In this document: in pieces, positions 16,401-23,638 of the stretch
Numbering within the stretch: position 1 is the stretch's first letter
How the letters are laid out: each line of letters starts with the position of its first letter
Program-made: the position numbers and the translations under genes
Assembly: GCF_001700505.1 (NCBI RefSeq)
Contig: NZ_MAPV01000027.1
Coordinates: 1-36,056 of the forward strand
From: Streptomyces mutomycini
Lineage (GTDB): Bacteria > Actinomycetota > Actinomycetes > Streptomycetales > Streptomycetaceae
DNA: 36,056 nucleotides
Reading direction: 5' to 3'
Notes under the pieces: generated by a model
Databases searched by the model: none
The model's input: only the letters and a program-made list of their open reading frames with translations
Told to the model about the DNA's origin: nothing

Positions 16401-17565
16401 CTGCTGCCCGGAGGCCGGGAGCGACAGCGAGTCGGGGGTAGAAGTCGTCCCGCATGATGAGGATCATGCGAGCCGGGACGTCCGAGGCGGCCAAGGCTTC
16501 CAGCTGGTCGAGTGCGGTGCGGCAGGCATGCGGCGGCTCCCCGCCCGTGTCGCCGGGCCCTTCGCGGAGCAACTCCTCGAAGGGGTCGACGACCAGGAGC
16601 AGTTGGTCGTACAGAGGATCGGCGTCAAGCCGTGCAGCCACAGCTGCTCCCAGCCCCTCGGTGGCCCTCGGCAGGCCGGACCGCTCCAGCTCGGCGAGCA
16701 GGTCGTCGCCGGGGCGGACCAGCACGGGCAGCCAGCGGTCGCTGCCCGGGAGCCGGCCTTCTGCGAGTGCCGGCAGCACACCCGCCTGTACCAGCGAGGA
16801 CTTGCCCGAGCCCGAGGGGCCCAGCAGCAGGACTGCCCGCTGCGGACCGGCCAGCGCTTCCAGAACCTGGTCGACGGCGGCGGTGCGCCCATGGAACCAG
16901 CCGGCCTGGTCGGCGGTGAAGGTGTCGAGCCCTAGGTAGGGGCACACTTCCCGATCGACCAGGCCGGGCCAGGCCTCCCGAATGGCCTGGACGGGAGTGG
17001 CGTAGGCAATGCCCAGACCCTTGAGATGATCGTCCGGCGGGCCGATGGCGGTGACCATCCCGATGACGAGTCCGGTCGTCTCGTCGACCACCGGACTTCC
17101 GCTGAAGCCGGTGGCCAGGTCGTTGCTGTCGGAAAGTTGGAGAAGCCCACCGGGCATGCCGTCGACCGGGAGGAGATGGCCTGCCTGCCCATAACCGAAA
17201 TGCCCCTCGGACGGGGCCTGGGCCGGAAAGCCGTAGCTCCATATTCGGTGACCGCGGCCGTCCGCCGACGAGCCCAACCGCATTGCTCCGGTTCCCGGCG
17301 GGGTGTTGTCGAGCCGGATGAATGCGAGGTCCTGCTTCTCGGGGTCGCGCCACCCCTCGGCGAGCAGGATCCCGGTGCTGCGCGCGACGTGGCCGGTGTG
17401 CGGGAAGTGGACGGTGACCTCTTCGCCCGCGGACACCCGTGCGTTCCGGGCGACATGCGCGCAGGTGATCAGCAGGTTCTCCTGCACCAAGAACCCCGCA
17501 CCGGCCGTTCTGCCGTCTGCGGCGAAGACACGGGCGACCGACGCCTCCGGTGCCGTTCCTGCCAC
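13453..17565 (-). CDS. Trypsin-STAND NTPase-TM-WD40 conflict-system protein
   Basis: A 1370-residue multidomain protein. Residues 1-200 are a trypsin-like serine protease with His37 (TCAH), Asp79 (DLAFIRL) and Ser155 (GFSGSP). Residues ~208-600 are a STAND-type NTPase of the nSTAND1 kind: entry segment PYLGLDTFTADQAGWFHGR, Walker A GPSGSGKSS (249-257), Walker B LLLVVDP (322-328). A single membrane helix follows at about 666-684. From ~750 to the end are 14 WD40 units, enough for two seven-bladed propellers; the tenth ends LMNTRTG instead of LWD. The GTG at 17563-17565 follows GGCGGAGG, just after the Trypco1 stop. Codon 1169 is TTA (14059-14061). Such proteins are predicted sensors/effectors in NTP-dependent conflict systems. 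Confidence 0.9.
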   Translation of the reverse strand: MAGTAPEASVARVFAADGRTAGAGFLVQENLLITCAHVARNARVSAGEEVTVHFPHTGHVARSTGILLAEGWRDPEKQDLAFIRLDNTPPGTGAMRLGSSADGRGHRIWSYGFPAQAPSEGHFGYGQAGHLLPVDGMPGGLLQLSDSNDLATGFSGSPVVDETTGLVIGMVTAIGPPDDHLKGLGIAYATPVQAIREAWPGLVDREVCPYLGLDTFTADQAGWFHGRTAAVDQVLEALAGPQRAVLLLGPSGSGKSSLVQAGVLPALAEGRLPGSDRWLPVLVRPGDDLLAELERSGLPRATEGLGAAVAARLDADPLYDQLLLVVDPFEELLREGPGDTGGEPPHACRTALDQLEALAASDVPARMILIMRDDFYPRLAVAPGLRAAVKPGLVDVPATLGVQELRDIITLPAEAVGLRFADGLPQRIVTDVLNAEPARAGAGAQRARSTMLPALELALSELWRRRTDGRLTHDAYQRLGSISGSLATWCNTALHQMAPAQQPIAQRLLTALVRPADEARRIPAVRQQLPLSTLRDIAADAGGGPEVGEVLDALIHTRIIITRNLSDGPRTPVAELIHEALIRDWGELREWVRQDHRFQDWLRRAEEQRARWTAHQRSPEELLSGSVLSEGLEHAAARRLPRETAAFLRASRDHQQARHRRLRRLNSFLAVALATSLLAAGIAVWQRQTAVEAEEMARSRQLAAQSAGLIDSSPDLASLLAVQAYRTKPTEEATAAVYAAAGLPLKLRLPDVTGVAMALSPDGKNLAAVDDEQHVRIWSLSDGKARKLRLPAANLREIVFDPTGKSLAVGTGDGGIRLWDVRSDRQRGEILDSGERPVAALRFTPDGRRLLSSNTDSEITVWNLTAHRPTHRFTGYTVVRAESFHAFSPDGRTVAIGSGNGTLELWDVASGKRKESLASHGAKAIGTLEFSADGALLAVGHQDGSAALWEVTGGEWATTTLQGRDSTLVDDVTFGPDGHTLAAIYNDGTARLWDVPARKTLGVYSRVTEPAVFTPDGRSLLTGGNDGARVWGLSTVLPRLALNADTTQHAGSPPSLVFSPDSRALLARGDTVQLWAPARGRLQGELSGRVAWATAFDAHQRALAVGWSEKGRVELWDVATGRVLAAPGRHDSGYVEAVALSGDGEVLGFVEHGEDAKARLMNTRTGKDLPRVPLPDQDKGQAELALSSDGGVLAVSQGQRTRLWDTAEGKTLATVADTGKLMFSPDGRSLAIGRSEGDIRVWDTTDGSLRATLTGHTRHVTTTAFSADGMTLASSSYDGTVRLWDLSTQRSRTTFSLPGGVVTVVALSPDGRTLAAGTGDRIVRLWDVVLSAPDEAVDTICRAVARDLSAAERRNYAPESGEEPVCPQTL
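14059..14061 (-). other. TTA (bldA) codon in the STAND gene
   Basis: Minus-strand TTA in frame (codon 1169, in GKDLPRVP, within the WD40 region). A late position gives weaker control than an early one but still ties full-length protein to bldA. Confidence 0.85.
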
Positions 17566-17578
17566 GTCGCCTCCGCCC

Positions 17579-17923
17579 TCAGCCTGCCGTCGGTGGTTGC
17601 CCGGCCTTGTTCCACTGCAAGCGCACCTTGAGATGGCAGGAGGCCTCGGTGCTGGTGATGATGGCTCCGGCCCGGCCGGCAAGGTTGACTCCGAACTCGA
17701 CCTCGAGCTCGTCCGGCTGGGCGTGTGTCAGTTGTTCGAGGATGGTCCGCGAGGCGGCGGTCACCGGCTGGAGCACCGCGCGAAGGCCGGCCGGGAGTTC
17801 GTCGACCAGGTCCCCGAGCCGGCCGGCCTTGACCGGCCCGTCCAGTCCCTCCACTCCGTCACCGAGCACCTCCAGAAGCACTGCGCCTCCGTCTTCCAGC
17901 GGCATGCGCACAACGCTGCCCAC
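17579..17923 (-). CDS. Trypco1 (trypsin-co-occurring domain 1) protein, CU044_2847 family
   Basis: A 114-residue protein matching the Trypco1/CU044_2847 family. It opens with a short strand-rich region (MPLEDGGAVLLEVLGD), has a central helix with the LRAVLQPVTAASRTILEQL pattern, and ends with the typical PDELEVEFGVNLAGRAGAIITST and a final hydrophobic/basic strand (CHLKVRLQW). The family occurs next to trypsin-like proteases, usually fused to STAND NTPases; its role is unproven but is predicted to be a partner or substrate of the protease in the conflict system. The GTG at 17921-17923 has an ideal AGGAGG. The stop is 13 bp before the protease-STAND start, so the two genes form one unit. Confidence 0.88.
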   Translation of the reverse strand: MGSVVRMPLEDGGAVLLEVLGDGVEGLDGPVKAGRLGDLVDELPAGLRAVLQPVTAASRTILEQLTHAQPDELEVEFGVNLAGRAGAIITSTEASCHLKVRLQWNKAGQPPTAG

Positions 17924-18266
17924 CAGTCCTCCTGTATGTGGTCTGCTGATGCCCGCCGGAGCCGAGTTGGCCGCCGACCCTCGTCATGGGCACAGATGTA
18001 CCATCCGCACACCACGGCTGCAGCCAATGCGCGGGGAATGGCCGGATCGTGCGCGTGGTGGTCAGTCGGACAGCGGACACGACCGCTCTGGTGCTCGTGC
18101 CCGCCGACGCACGGCCGCTCCGCTGCTCGTGCTGCCAGGATCTCCGACGGCGCCGACTCGGCTCTCCCGACTGCGACTTCAGGATGAACAGGGCTCTTCG
18201 GCCCCCTCGTTCCCTATTCTGTTCGCAAGCTGATCATCCGCTGCCGCGCACACCCAGGAGTTCGCC
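17924..18266. other. Divergent intergenic region, Trypco1 / methyltransferase
   Basis: 343 bp. A plus-strand open frame from 17986 contains CSQC and CSCC, but it has no stop before running through the methyltransferase start and no ribosome binding site. A TATTCT at 18215-18220 could be the methyltransferase -10. Nothing else stands out. Confidence 0.6.
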
Positions 18267-19082
18267 ATGTCCCGACCGGAGAACGATGCCCACGCCCAGC
18301 GCATCGACACCAGCAGACCCCATCCCGCCCGGATGTACGACTGGTTCCTCGGCGGCAAGGACAACTATCCGGTGGACGAGGCCATGGGCCGGCAGATGCT
18401 TGCCGTGGAACCCGGAGTCCCGGTCATGGCCAAGGTGAACCGGGCCTTCATGCACCGGGCCACCCGGTGGCTGAGCGGGCAGGGAATCCGCCAGTTCCTC
18501 GACATCGGCTCGGGGATACCCACCGAGCCGAATCTCCACCAGGTCGCCCAGCAGGAGGCACCCACCACACGGGTCGTCTACTGCGACAACGATCCGATCG
18601 TCCTGGCCCACGCCGAAGCACTGCTGAAGGGCACGCAGGAGGGTGCCATCGACTACGTGCAGGCGGACGCCCGTGACGTGGACGCCATCCTCGACCACGC
18701 CGGCAGGACACTGGACTTCAGCCGCCCGGTCGCGCTCTCGCTGATCTCGTTGCTGCACTTCGTGAGCGACGAGGACGGCGCCTACGAACTGGTGGACCGG
18801 CTGACCGCGGTACTCGCGCCGGGCAGTCATCTGGTGATCTCGCACCTCACCGCCGACTTCCACCCCTCAGAGGCCCGCAAGGTCGACGAGATGTACAAGG
18901 CGAACACGCTGACCCTGGCACCGCGCACCCGTGAGCAGTTCGCCCGCTTCTTCGGCGGACTCGACGTCGTCGAGCCCGGCATCGTGGCAGCCGAGGCATG
19001 GCACCCCGAGCTGGGTGAGCCGGTGCCCGGCCAGGACGACATCATCAGCGCCGGCTACGTGGCGGTGGGCCGCAAGCCGTAG
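18267..19082 (+). CDS. SAM-dependent methyltransferase, Methyltransf_19 (DUF574) family
   Basis: A 271-residue methyltransferase of the large actinobacterial Methyltransf_19 family. The signature ARMYDWFLGGKDNYPVDE is at 21-38, the SAM-binding loop FLDIGSGIPT at 77-86, and the acidic ribose-binding YCDNDP at 105-110. Streptomyces genomes carry many copies; substrates are mostly unknown. AGGAG lies shortly upstream of the ATG. It is transcribed away from the Trypco1 gene and converges on the DUF998 gene, 22 bp from its end. Confidence 0.92.
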   Translation: MSRPENDAHAQRIDTSRPHPARMYDWFLGGKDNYPVDEAMGRQMLAVEPGVPVMAKVNRAFMHRATRWLSGQGIRQFLDIGSGIPTEPNLHQVAQQEAPTTRVVYCDNDPIVLAHAEALLKGTQEGAIDYVQADARDVDAILDHAGRTLDFSRPVALSLISLLHFVSDEDGAYELVDRLTAVLAPGSHLVISHLTADFHPSEARKVDEMYKANTLTLAPRTREQFARFFGGLDVVEPGIVAAEAWHPELGEPVPGQDDIISAGYVAVGRKP

Positions 19083-19104
19083 CCCGCGCTGCGGGGCCGG
19101 GGCC

Positions 19105-19752
19105 TCAATCGGCCCGGCTCTCGCCCCGGACGCAGGAGAGGACCACGACGAGAGGCCATAGCGACTGGGCGAACGTGAGGACGCGCTCAGTCGCTCCCGC
19201 GGTGTCGAGCACGAAGAGCGCGAGCAGGAACCAGGCACCACCGAGCCACATCAGCGCGGCCGCCGTCACGGACGGCCCGGGCCGCAGGCCCCACGGCGGT
19301 TCAGCCGCACGGGACCGGCCCGCGGCCCGCCTGCCGGACGTGGACCGTCGGCCCGCGGCGCCTTCGCGTCGCACCGCCATGACCGGCCACAACGCGAGCA
19401 GTGAGAAGCCCACGGCCACGACCACACCATGGGCGAACGAGCCACCGCTGCTCGGGGCCGGGAACAGGGCCAGCAGCATCGCGGAGAGTCCGCCGCCGGC
19501 CAGCGCCGCCCGTCCGGCCGGCGCGGCGGGTCGCAGTCCGCACGCGGTGACCACATAGCAGGTCCCCAGGGCGAGCAGGGCCGACGTCATCACCCAGTAC
19601 CCGCCGGCGCCGTCGGAGGCCAGGACGCTGATCGTCGTGGTCGCCTGGTCGTAGTCCGGCCCCTGAAGCTCTGCCGAGACGGACCAGCCGCCGACGAGCA
19701 GGACCGGTGCGCACAACGAGGAGAACAGAACCCACCAGGGGACAGATCGCAT
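19105..19752 (-). CDS. DUF998 family integral membrane protein
   Basis: A 215-residue membrane protein with about six hydrophobic segments and the DUF998 layout: a first helix (VPWWVLFSSLCAPVLLVGGW), a loop with GPDYDQATTTISVLA, then GGYWVMTSALLALGTCYVVTACGLRP. A Ser/Arg-rich cytoplasmic-type loop (~130-155) interrupts the helices. Function unknown. I start at the ATG at 19750-19752 because the homologous region and first helix begin here; the open frame extends 42 codons further but that part is not membrane-like. There is no clear Shine-Dalgarno, and TACCGT 6 nt upstream could be a leaderless -10. Confidence 0.75.
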   Translation of the reverse strand: MRSVPWWVLFSSLCAPVLLVGGWSVSAELQGPDYDQATTTISVLASDGAGGYWVMTSALLALGTCYVVTACGLRPAAPAGRAALAGGGLSAMLLALFPAPSSGGSFAHGVVVAVGFSLLALWPVMAVRREGAAGRRSTSGRRAAGRSRAAEPPWGLRPGPSVTAAALMWLGGAWFLLALFVLDTAGATERVLTFAQSLWPLVVVLSCVRGESRAD

Positions 19753-19956
19753 CGGTGAACGGTAGAACGCGTGGACCGCCACGGGCCGGTTGTACACGCA
19801 GGCGAGCCGCGCTGCGTACTCCGTGCGCCAGTGGGTACACGCATGACGCCGGGTCACATGAGGCTGCGTGAACCGCACCGCTTGGCCGACCAGGCAATGG
19901 CCCCGTGTCCCGGAGCGCCGTATCGGACATGGATCGAAACCGGAGGAAGACCTGCT

Positions 19957-20220
19957 GTGCTGACACCCAGTCCCCAGGACCTGAGAGTGGCGATGGCCCG
20001 TTACGCCGACGCGCGGATCGAGGACGCGCGCCGTTCCACGGAAGCAACCGCCCGGGCCGTCGAGGACGCCGCCTACACGCTGTGCGTCATGACCGGCACC
20101 CAGGCCGTTCCGCAGGCCCTCCGCGTAGCCGACAGCATGCTCGGCATGGGCGCCACGGTGTCCCCCGCTCTCCGCCGGCCCGTCCGCACACAGCAGGACG
20201 ACCGCCTCCAGACAGCCTGA
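19957..20220 (+). CDS. DUF5133 domain protein
   Basis: An 87-residue protein with the DUF5133 pattern: PSPQDLRVAMARYADARI at the start, then AVEDAAYTLCVMTGT and a helix (QALRVADSMLG). Small actinobacterial family of unknown function, frequently found beside regulators of development or antibiotic production. I start at the GTG at 19957 because GGAGGA lies 9 nt before it; the frame is open further upstream but without start signals. Confidence 0.75.
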   Translation: MLTPSPQDLRVAMARYADARIEDARRSTEATARAVEDAAYTLCVMTGTQAVPQALRVADSMLGMGATVSPALRRPVRTQQDDRLQTA

Positions 20221-20722
20221 GAGCCCATCAGCGCGAGCATCCGTACCGCACCGCCCGCGTGGCCTTGGTTACCCCGGCTCGTCGCTCCCCTCCCACCGGC
20301 GCCGTCGCTGCCTTCAATCCCGCCGGTCGGACGAACTACCGCACCACCAGCACCGACGCACCCGCGATCGCCAATGCCGTGGCGGCGATGCGGGTGCGCC
20401 GTACGTTCGGGTCCTGGAAGACCGTCTGCACCCGGCGGCGGGCCGGCAGTTCCTTGCCGCACAGGGCGAAGGGGGCTGTTGGTCGAACCGTACGTCGGCC
20501 CCGTCCAGGGCCGTCAGCCGGCGCCCGCCTCTCCCGGCTCCCGTTCGGGGCGACGCCGAACGGCCGGCTGGTCGGGATAGTCGGCTTCGGAGAGCCCGGA
20601 ACCGAGGTCGCCCGGCTGCAGCGCGGCGAAACACTCGTGACCGTGGTGCGCACCGGCGGGAGCTGATCTGTGAGCGGCGATCCGGTGCCACCGACGGTCC
20701 TCGGTGGCACCGGCGTCCGCGC
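20221..20722. pseudogene. Likely decayed coding DNA, no intact gene
   Basis: About 500 bp with no convincing intact gene. Two stretches still look like protein. On the plus strand, a frame ending at 20666 reads NGRLVGIVGFGEPGTEVARL and ends TLVTVVRTGGS with high third-position GC; it is followed by a strong terminator. On the minus strand a frame ending at 20336 finishes FQDPNVRRTRIAATALAIAG...VVR, like a conserved tail. Neither extends into a sensible N-terminus and they overlap poorly with any single frame. I do not recognise either family. Confidence 0.4.
20682..20713. terminator. Bidirectional terminator hairpin
   Basis: A perfect 13-bp stem, CCGGTGCCACCGA (20682-20694) with TCGGTGGCACCGG (20701-20713), loop CGGTCC. 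It sits 9 bp beyond the stop of the PRC-barrel gene and 16 bp after the stop of the plus-strand remnant, so it can serve both converging directions. Confidence 0.85.
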
Positions 20723-21079
20723 TCATCCAGCGGCAGCGGTCAGGGACTCGTAGTGCGCCCCGAGCCTCCGCAGGTAGAAAAGGTCTCCGGTGTCCTGATC
20801 ACGCTCGAAGCGCGGGGCGTCCTTGATCTCTTCCCTGGTGCACCTGACCTTGATCACACGTTCGCCGTGCTCGACGGCCGTCACCATGCCGGCCGGCACG
20901 ACGACGCTTCTGCCGAACTTCCAGACACCCGCGTCGATCACCAGATGGTCGAACCCGGGCACCGGTGAGAGTCTGACGACCGGGCCCACGCTTCCGTCGG
21001 GTGCCTGCACGTCGTATCCGATCACGTCGTCGCCCAGCGGGCCGTCCAGCTGTTCCGGAGCTGTCCAAATCGTGTACAC
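20723..21079 (-). CDS. PRC-barrel domain protein
   Basis: A 118-residue protein with a PRC-barrel fold: YTIWTAPEQLDGPLGDDVIGYDV, then a DGSVGPVVRL strand-turn, HLVIDAGVWKFGRSVVVPAG and an MVTAVEHGERVIKVRCTREEIKDAP tail. PRC barrels occur in ribosome-maturation factors, photosynthetic reaction centres and free-standing stress proteins; this stand-alone type is common in Streptomyces and its role is unclear. The GTG at 21077-21079 follows GGAGGAGG. The upstream gene (acyl-CoA dehydrogenase) ends 101 bp earlier on the same strand. Confidence 0.85.
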   Translation of the reverse strand: MYTIWTAPEQLDGPLGDDVIGYDVQAPDGSVGPVVRLSPVPGFDHLVIDAGVWKFGRSVVVPAGMVTAVEHGERVIKVRCTREEIKDAPRFERDQDTGDLFYLRRLGAHYESLTAAAG

Positions 21080-21180
21080 GGTCGCCTCCTCCTGGCAGCC
21101 TGGTCCGGCCGCCGGATCTTCCATATGCCCCGTCGGGCGTGGACGAAGCGGCTGAACCCGGCCCGGTAGCCCGGTCGGCG

Positions 21181-22899
21181 CTACGAAGTCATCTCGTACG
21201 CCCCGGACAGAGCCTGGACGCGGTCCCAGACCCGCGCCGAACGGGCTTCGTCGATGACCGGACGGCGTACGGCGGCGACGGCCCACTCCTGCTGCTCCGC
21301 GGTGGCGGAGTCCTTGCCGTGCAGCTCGACGGCGTGCGCGGAGAAGTCCCGGACGAGCACGGAGAAGAGCTCGTCGAGCACGTCTTCGTCCAGGCCGGTC
21401 AGCCGGGCCTGCTCCAGGACCAGCTGCCCGTGGACCACCAGGGCGAAGAGCTGGCCGACGGACAGCAGGAAGTCGAGGTCGCGGCTCTGCTGCTCGTCGG
21501 GCGCGGCGTCGGTCACGAAGGCGCACAGGGCGTCCGCCTGCTCACGGAAGCGGGCGACGTTGGGGACCGCGGCGTACGCGTCGTAGGCCTGGCGCCAGTC
21601 GTGGAAGCGCACCGAGCCGAGGCCGCGGGCCAGCCCCTGCTGGAAGAGGAACGCGTCGTCCGCGGCGTCCAGACGCGTCGTCACGGGCTCGTACCCGGCC
21701 GGGTCCAGAAGGTGGTTGCGCATGAACTTCAGGATGAGGGCGAGGTTCACATGGACCGTGCCCTCGAGCTTGGGCAGACCGCGGATCTCCACGGCCGCCT
21801 GGGCGAAGTACGTGTCCTTCTCGAAGCCCTTGGCGGCGATGACGTCCCACATCAGGTCGATGACCTTCTCGCCCTCCGTGGTCACCTTCATCTTCGTCAT
21901 CGGGTTGAACAGCAGGTACCGGCGGTCGTCGGGCCCGGCCGAGCGGAAGTAGTCGACGGCGCGGTCGCTGAACAGCTTCATGCCGACGAGCCGGACATAG
22001 GCGTCGGCGAGCTCACGGCGGACGTGCGGGAAGGCGGTCACGGGGCGCCCGTAGAGGATGCGGTTGTGCGCGTGGGTGACGGCCTCGTACATCGCGTGTT
22101 CGCAGATGCCGATCGAGGCGGTACACAGGTTGAACTTGCCCACGTTGACGGTGTTGAGGGCGGCGTCGAAGGCGGCGCGGCCGGTGTGCAGGACGTCGTC
22201 GGGGCCGACCGGGTAGCCGTCGAGGCGGAACTCGCTGACGTACTTGGAGGAGTCGACGACGTTCTTCACGAGCTGGTAGGCGGGGTGGCGGCTGTCGGCC
22301 GTGAAGAAGACGTAGCCGTCCGGGCCCTCGACGTCGGTGCGGCGGCCGAAGACGGAGACGAGACCGGCGGCGTTGCCGTTGCCTATGTAGTACTTGGAAC
22401 CGGTGGCGAGGAAGCGGCCGTCGCCGTCCGGTTCCAGCAGCATGTCGGTGGAGTAGATGTCGGCGCCGTGTGCCTTCTCCGACAGAGCGAAGGCGAACAC
22501 CTCTCCCTGGTCCAGGAGTTGTGCCGCGCGGCTGCGGGCGGCGGCGTTGTCGCTCTGCCAGACCGGGCCGAGACCGAGGATGGTCACCTGCCAGGCGTAC
22601 CAGTAGTCGAGACCGTAGAAGCCGAAGATCTCGTTGAGCGCGGCGATCCGGGCGGTGTCCCATCGCTGGTCCTCCCGCTCCGCGGCGGAGGCGGGAGTGA
22701 GGAAGGTGGCGAACAGGCCTTCCTTGGCGGCGAACTCGATGAAGTCCCCCAGCCAGGCCCGGGACCGGTAGTCCTCGATGATGCGGCGCTTGCCCCGGGC
22801 CTCGAACCAGTCGATGGTGGCGCGCAGCAGCCTGCGGGTCTCGGGGTCGAAGTGTGCCGGGTCGTAGGCACCGGGGTGGAACAGCAGCGGGTCGGCCAT
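21181..22899 (-). CDS. Acyl-CoA dehydrogenase/oxidase family flavoprotein
   Basis: A 572-residue FAD enzyme of the acyl-CoA dehydrogenase superfamily, oxidising acyl-CoA thioesters at the alpha-beta carbons. An N-terminal helical domain is followed by the FAD/beta domain (FAFALSEKAHGADIYSTDMLL, ATGSKYYIGNGN; the ALSE segment is the flavin-contacting loop) and a C-terminal helical domain (NVGKFNLCTASIGICEHAMYEAV, RILYGRPVTAFPHVRRELADAYVRL). It is longer than ordinary 380-residue family members and carries an extra C-terminal segment, as in larger ACAD/acyl-CoA oxidase types. I could not assign the catalytic glutamate. GGAAGG lies 9 nt before the ATG. It follows the PadR gene by 48 bp. Confidence 0.88.
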   Translation of the reverse strand: MADPLLFHPGAYDPAHFDPETRRLLRATIDWFEARGKRRIIEDYRSRAWLGDFIEFAAKEGLFATFLTPASAAEREDQRWDTARIAALNEIFGFYGLDYWYAWQVTILGLGPVWQSDNAAARSRAAQLLDQGEVFAFALSEKAHGADIYSTDMLLEPDGDGRFLATGSKYYIGNGNAAGLVSVFGRRTDVEGPDGYVFFTADSRHPAYQLVKNVVDSSKYVSEFRLDGYPVGPDDVLHTGRAAFDAALNTVNVGKFNLCTASIGICEHAMYEAVTHAHNRILYGRPVTAFPHVRRELADAYVRLVGMKLFSDRAVDYFRSAGPDDRRYLLFNPMTKMKVTTEGEKVIDLMWDVIAAKGFEKDTYFAQAAVEIRGLPKLEGTVHVNLALILKFMRNHLLDPAGYEPVTTRLDAADDAFLFQQGLARGLGSVRFHDWRQAYDAYAAVPNVARFREQADALCAFVTDAAPDEQQSRDLDFLLSVGQLFALVVHGQLVLEQARLTGLDEDVLDELFSVLVRDFSAHAVELHGKDSATAEQQEWAVAAVRRPVIDEARSARVWDRVQALSGAYEMTS

Positions 22900-22947
22900 G
22901 GTGATACGCCTTCCGAGGGGGTTGCGGACGGGAGGGTGCGGGTCGGT

Positions 22948-23514
22948 TCAGATGCGCGGGTCGGCCGCGCCGAGCCTGTGCAGGGTGGTGAGTACGTCGT
23001 CGAGCCAGGCGACCGTCATGCGCTCGTACGCGATCCCGCCGCGCAGCACGACGTGCTGGAGTTCCTGACCGGCGTCGAGCGGTCCGAGGGCTCCGGGGCC
23101 GGTGAAGTCACGCAGTTCCCCGGCGAGGTAGTGCGCGAGCCTGTCGCTGTGGACCCGGTGGTGCCGCTCGACCTCGTCGAGCAGCGCGGCCGGGTCGTCG
23201 AAGGCCGCACCGCGGATCTTCACCGCGAGATCGTGGCGGAGGCTCTCGGGTTCGATCGGTTCGTGCAGCCAGCCGGAGAGAGCGGTGCGGCCGGGACCGG
23301 CGACCGAGTACTCCTTCTTGTCCGGCCGGCGCTCCTGCGGGACGTCGCGGACGTCGAGCAGGCCGTCGCTCTCCATGCGCTTGAGGACGCGGTAGATCTG
23401 CTGGTGCGTGGCCGTCCAGAAGTACCCGATGGACCGCTCGAACCTCCGGGCGAGCTCATAGCCCGAGCCCGGCTGTTCCAGCAGGGAGACGAGGATCGCG
23501 TGTTCGAGCGCCAT
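22948..23514 (-). CDS. PadR family transcriptional regulator
   Basis: A 188-residue PadR-type repressor: an N-terminal winged helix (ALEHAILVSLLEQPGSGYELARRFERSIGYFW, HQQIYRVLKRMESDGLLDVRDVP, KKEYSVAGPGRTALSGWL) and a C-terminal helical dimerisation domain (about 95-180). Members usually repress their own operon and respond to small ligands. A perfect palindrome lies 12 bp upstream of the ATG. The next gene on the strand is the acyl-CoA dehydrogenase, making it the likely target. Confidence 0.93.
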   Translation of the reverse strand: MALEHAILVSLLEQPGSGYELARRFERSIGYFWTATHQQIYRVLKRMESDGLLDVRDVPQERRPDKKEYSVAGPGRTALSGWLHEPIEPESLRHDLAVKIRGAAFDDPAALLDEVERHHRVHSDRLAHYLAGELRDFTGPGALGPLDAGQELQHVVLRGGIAYERMTVAWLDDVLTTLHRLGAADPRI

Positions 23515-23526
23515 GCCCCGATCGTT

Positions 23527-23546
23527 CTATGCAACTGGTTGCATAG
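23527..23546. promoter_or_regulatory. PadR operator
   Basis: CTATGCAACTGGTTGCATAG: perfect inverted arms CTATGCAAC/GTTGCATAG around TG. The ATGCAAC...GTTGCAT form is typical of PadR-family sites, and it overlaps the region immediately upstream of the padR start. Confidence 0.85.
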
Positions 23547-23638
23547 CAAGTGGCGGCGGCAGGGTGAGACGCGCCTCACCCCGCCGCCGCTGTTGACCCT
23601 TGCCCCCGCCGGGGAGTGCAGGGGCCGCGCCGGCGCGT

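Noticed and set aside
15832..16935. 367-codon open frame opposite the STAND gene
   Set aside because: Mirror frame of the NTPase domain; no recognisable domain of its own.
17986..18438. Possible small CxxC (zinc-ribbon-like) protein
   Set aside because: Contains CSQC and CSCC but has no ribosome binding site, and its frame runs without a stop through the start of the methyltransferase gene.
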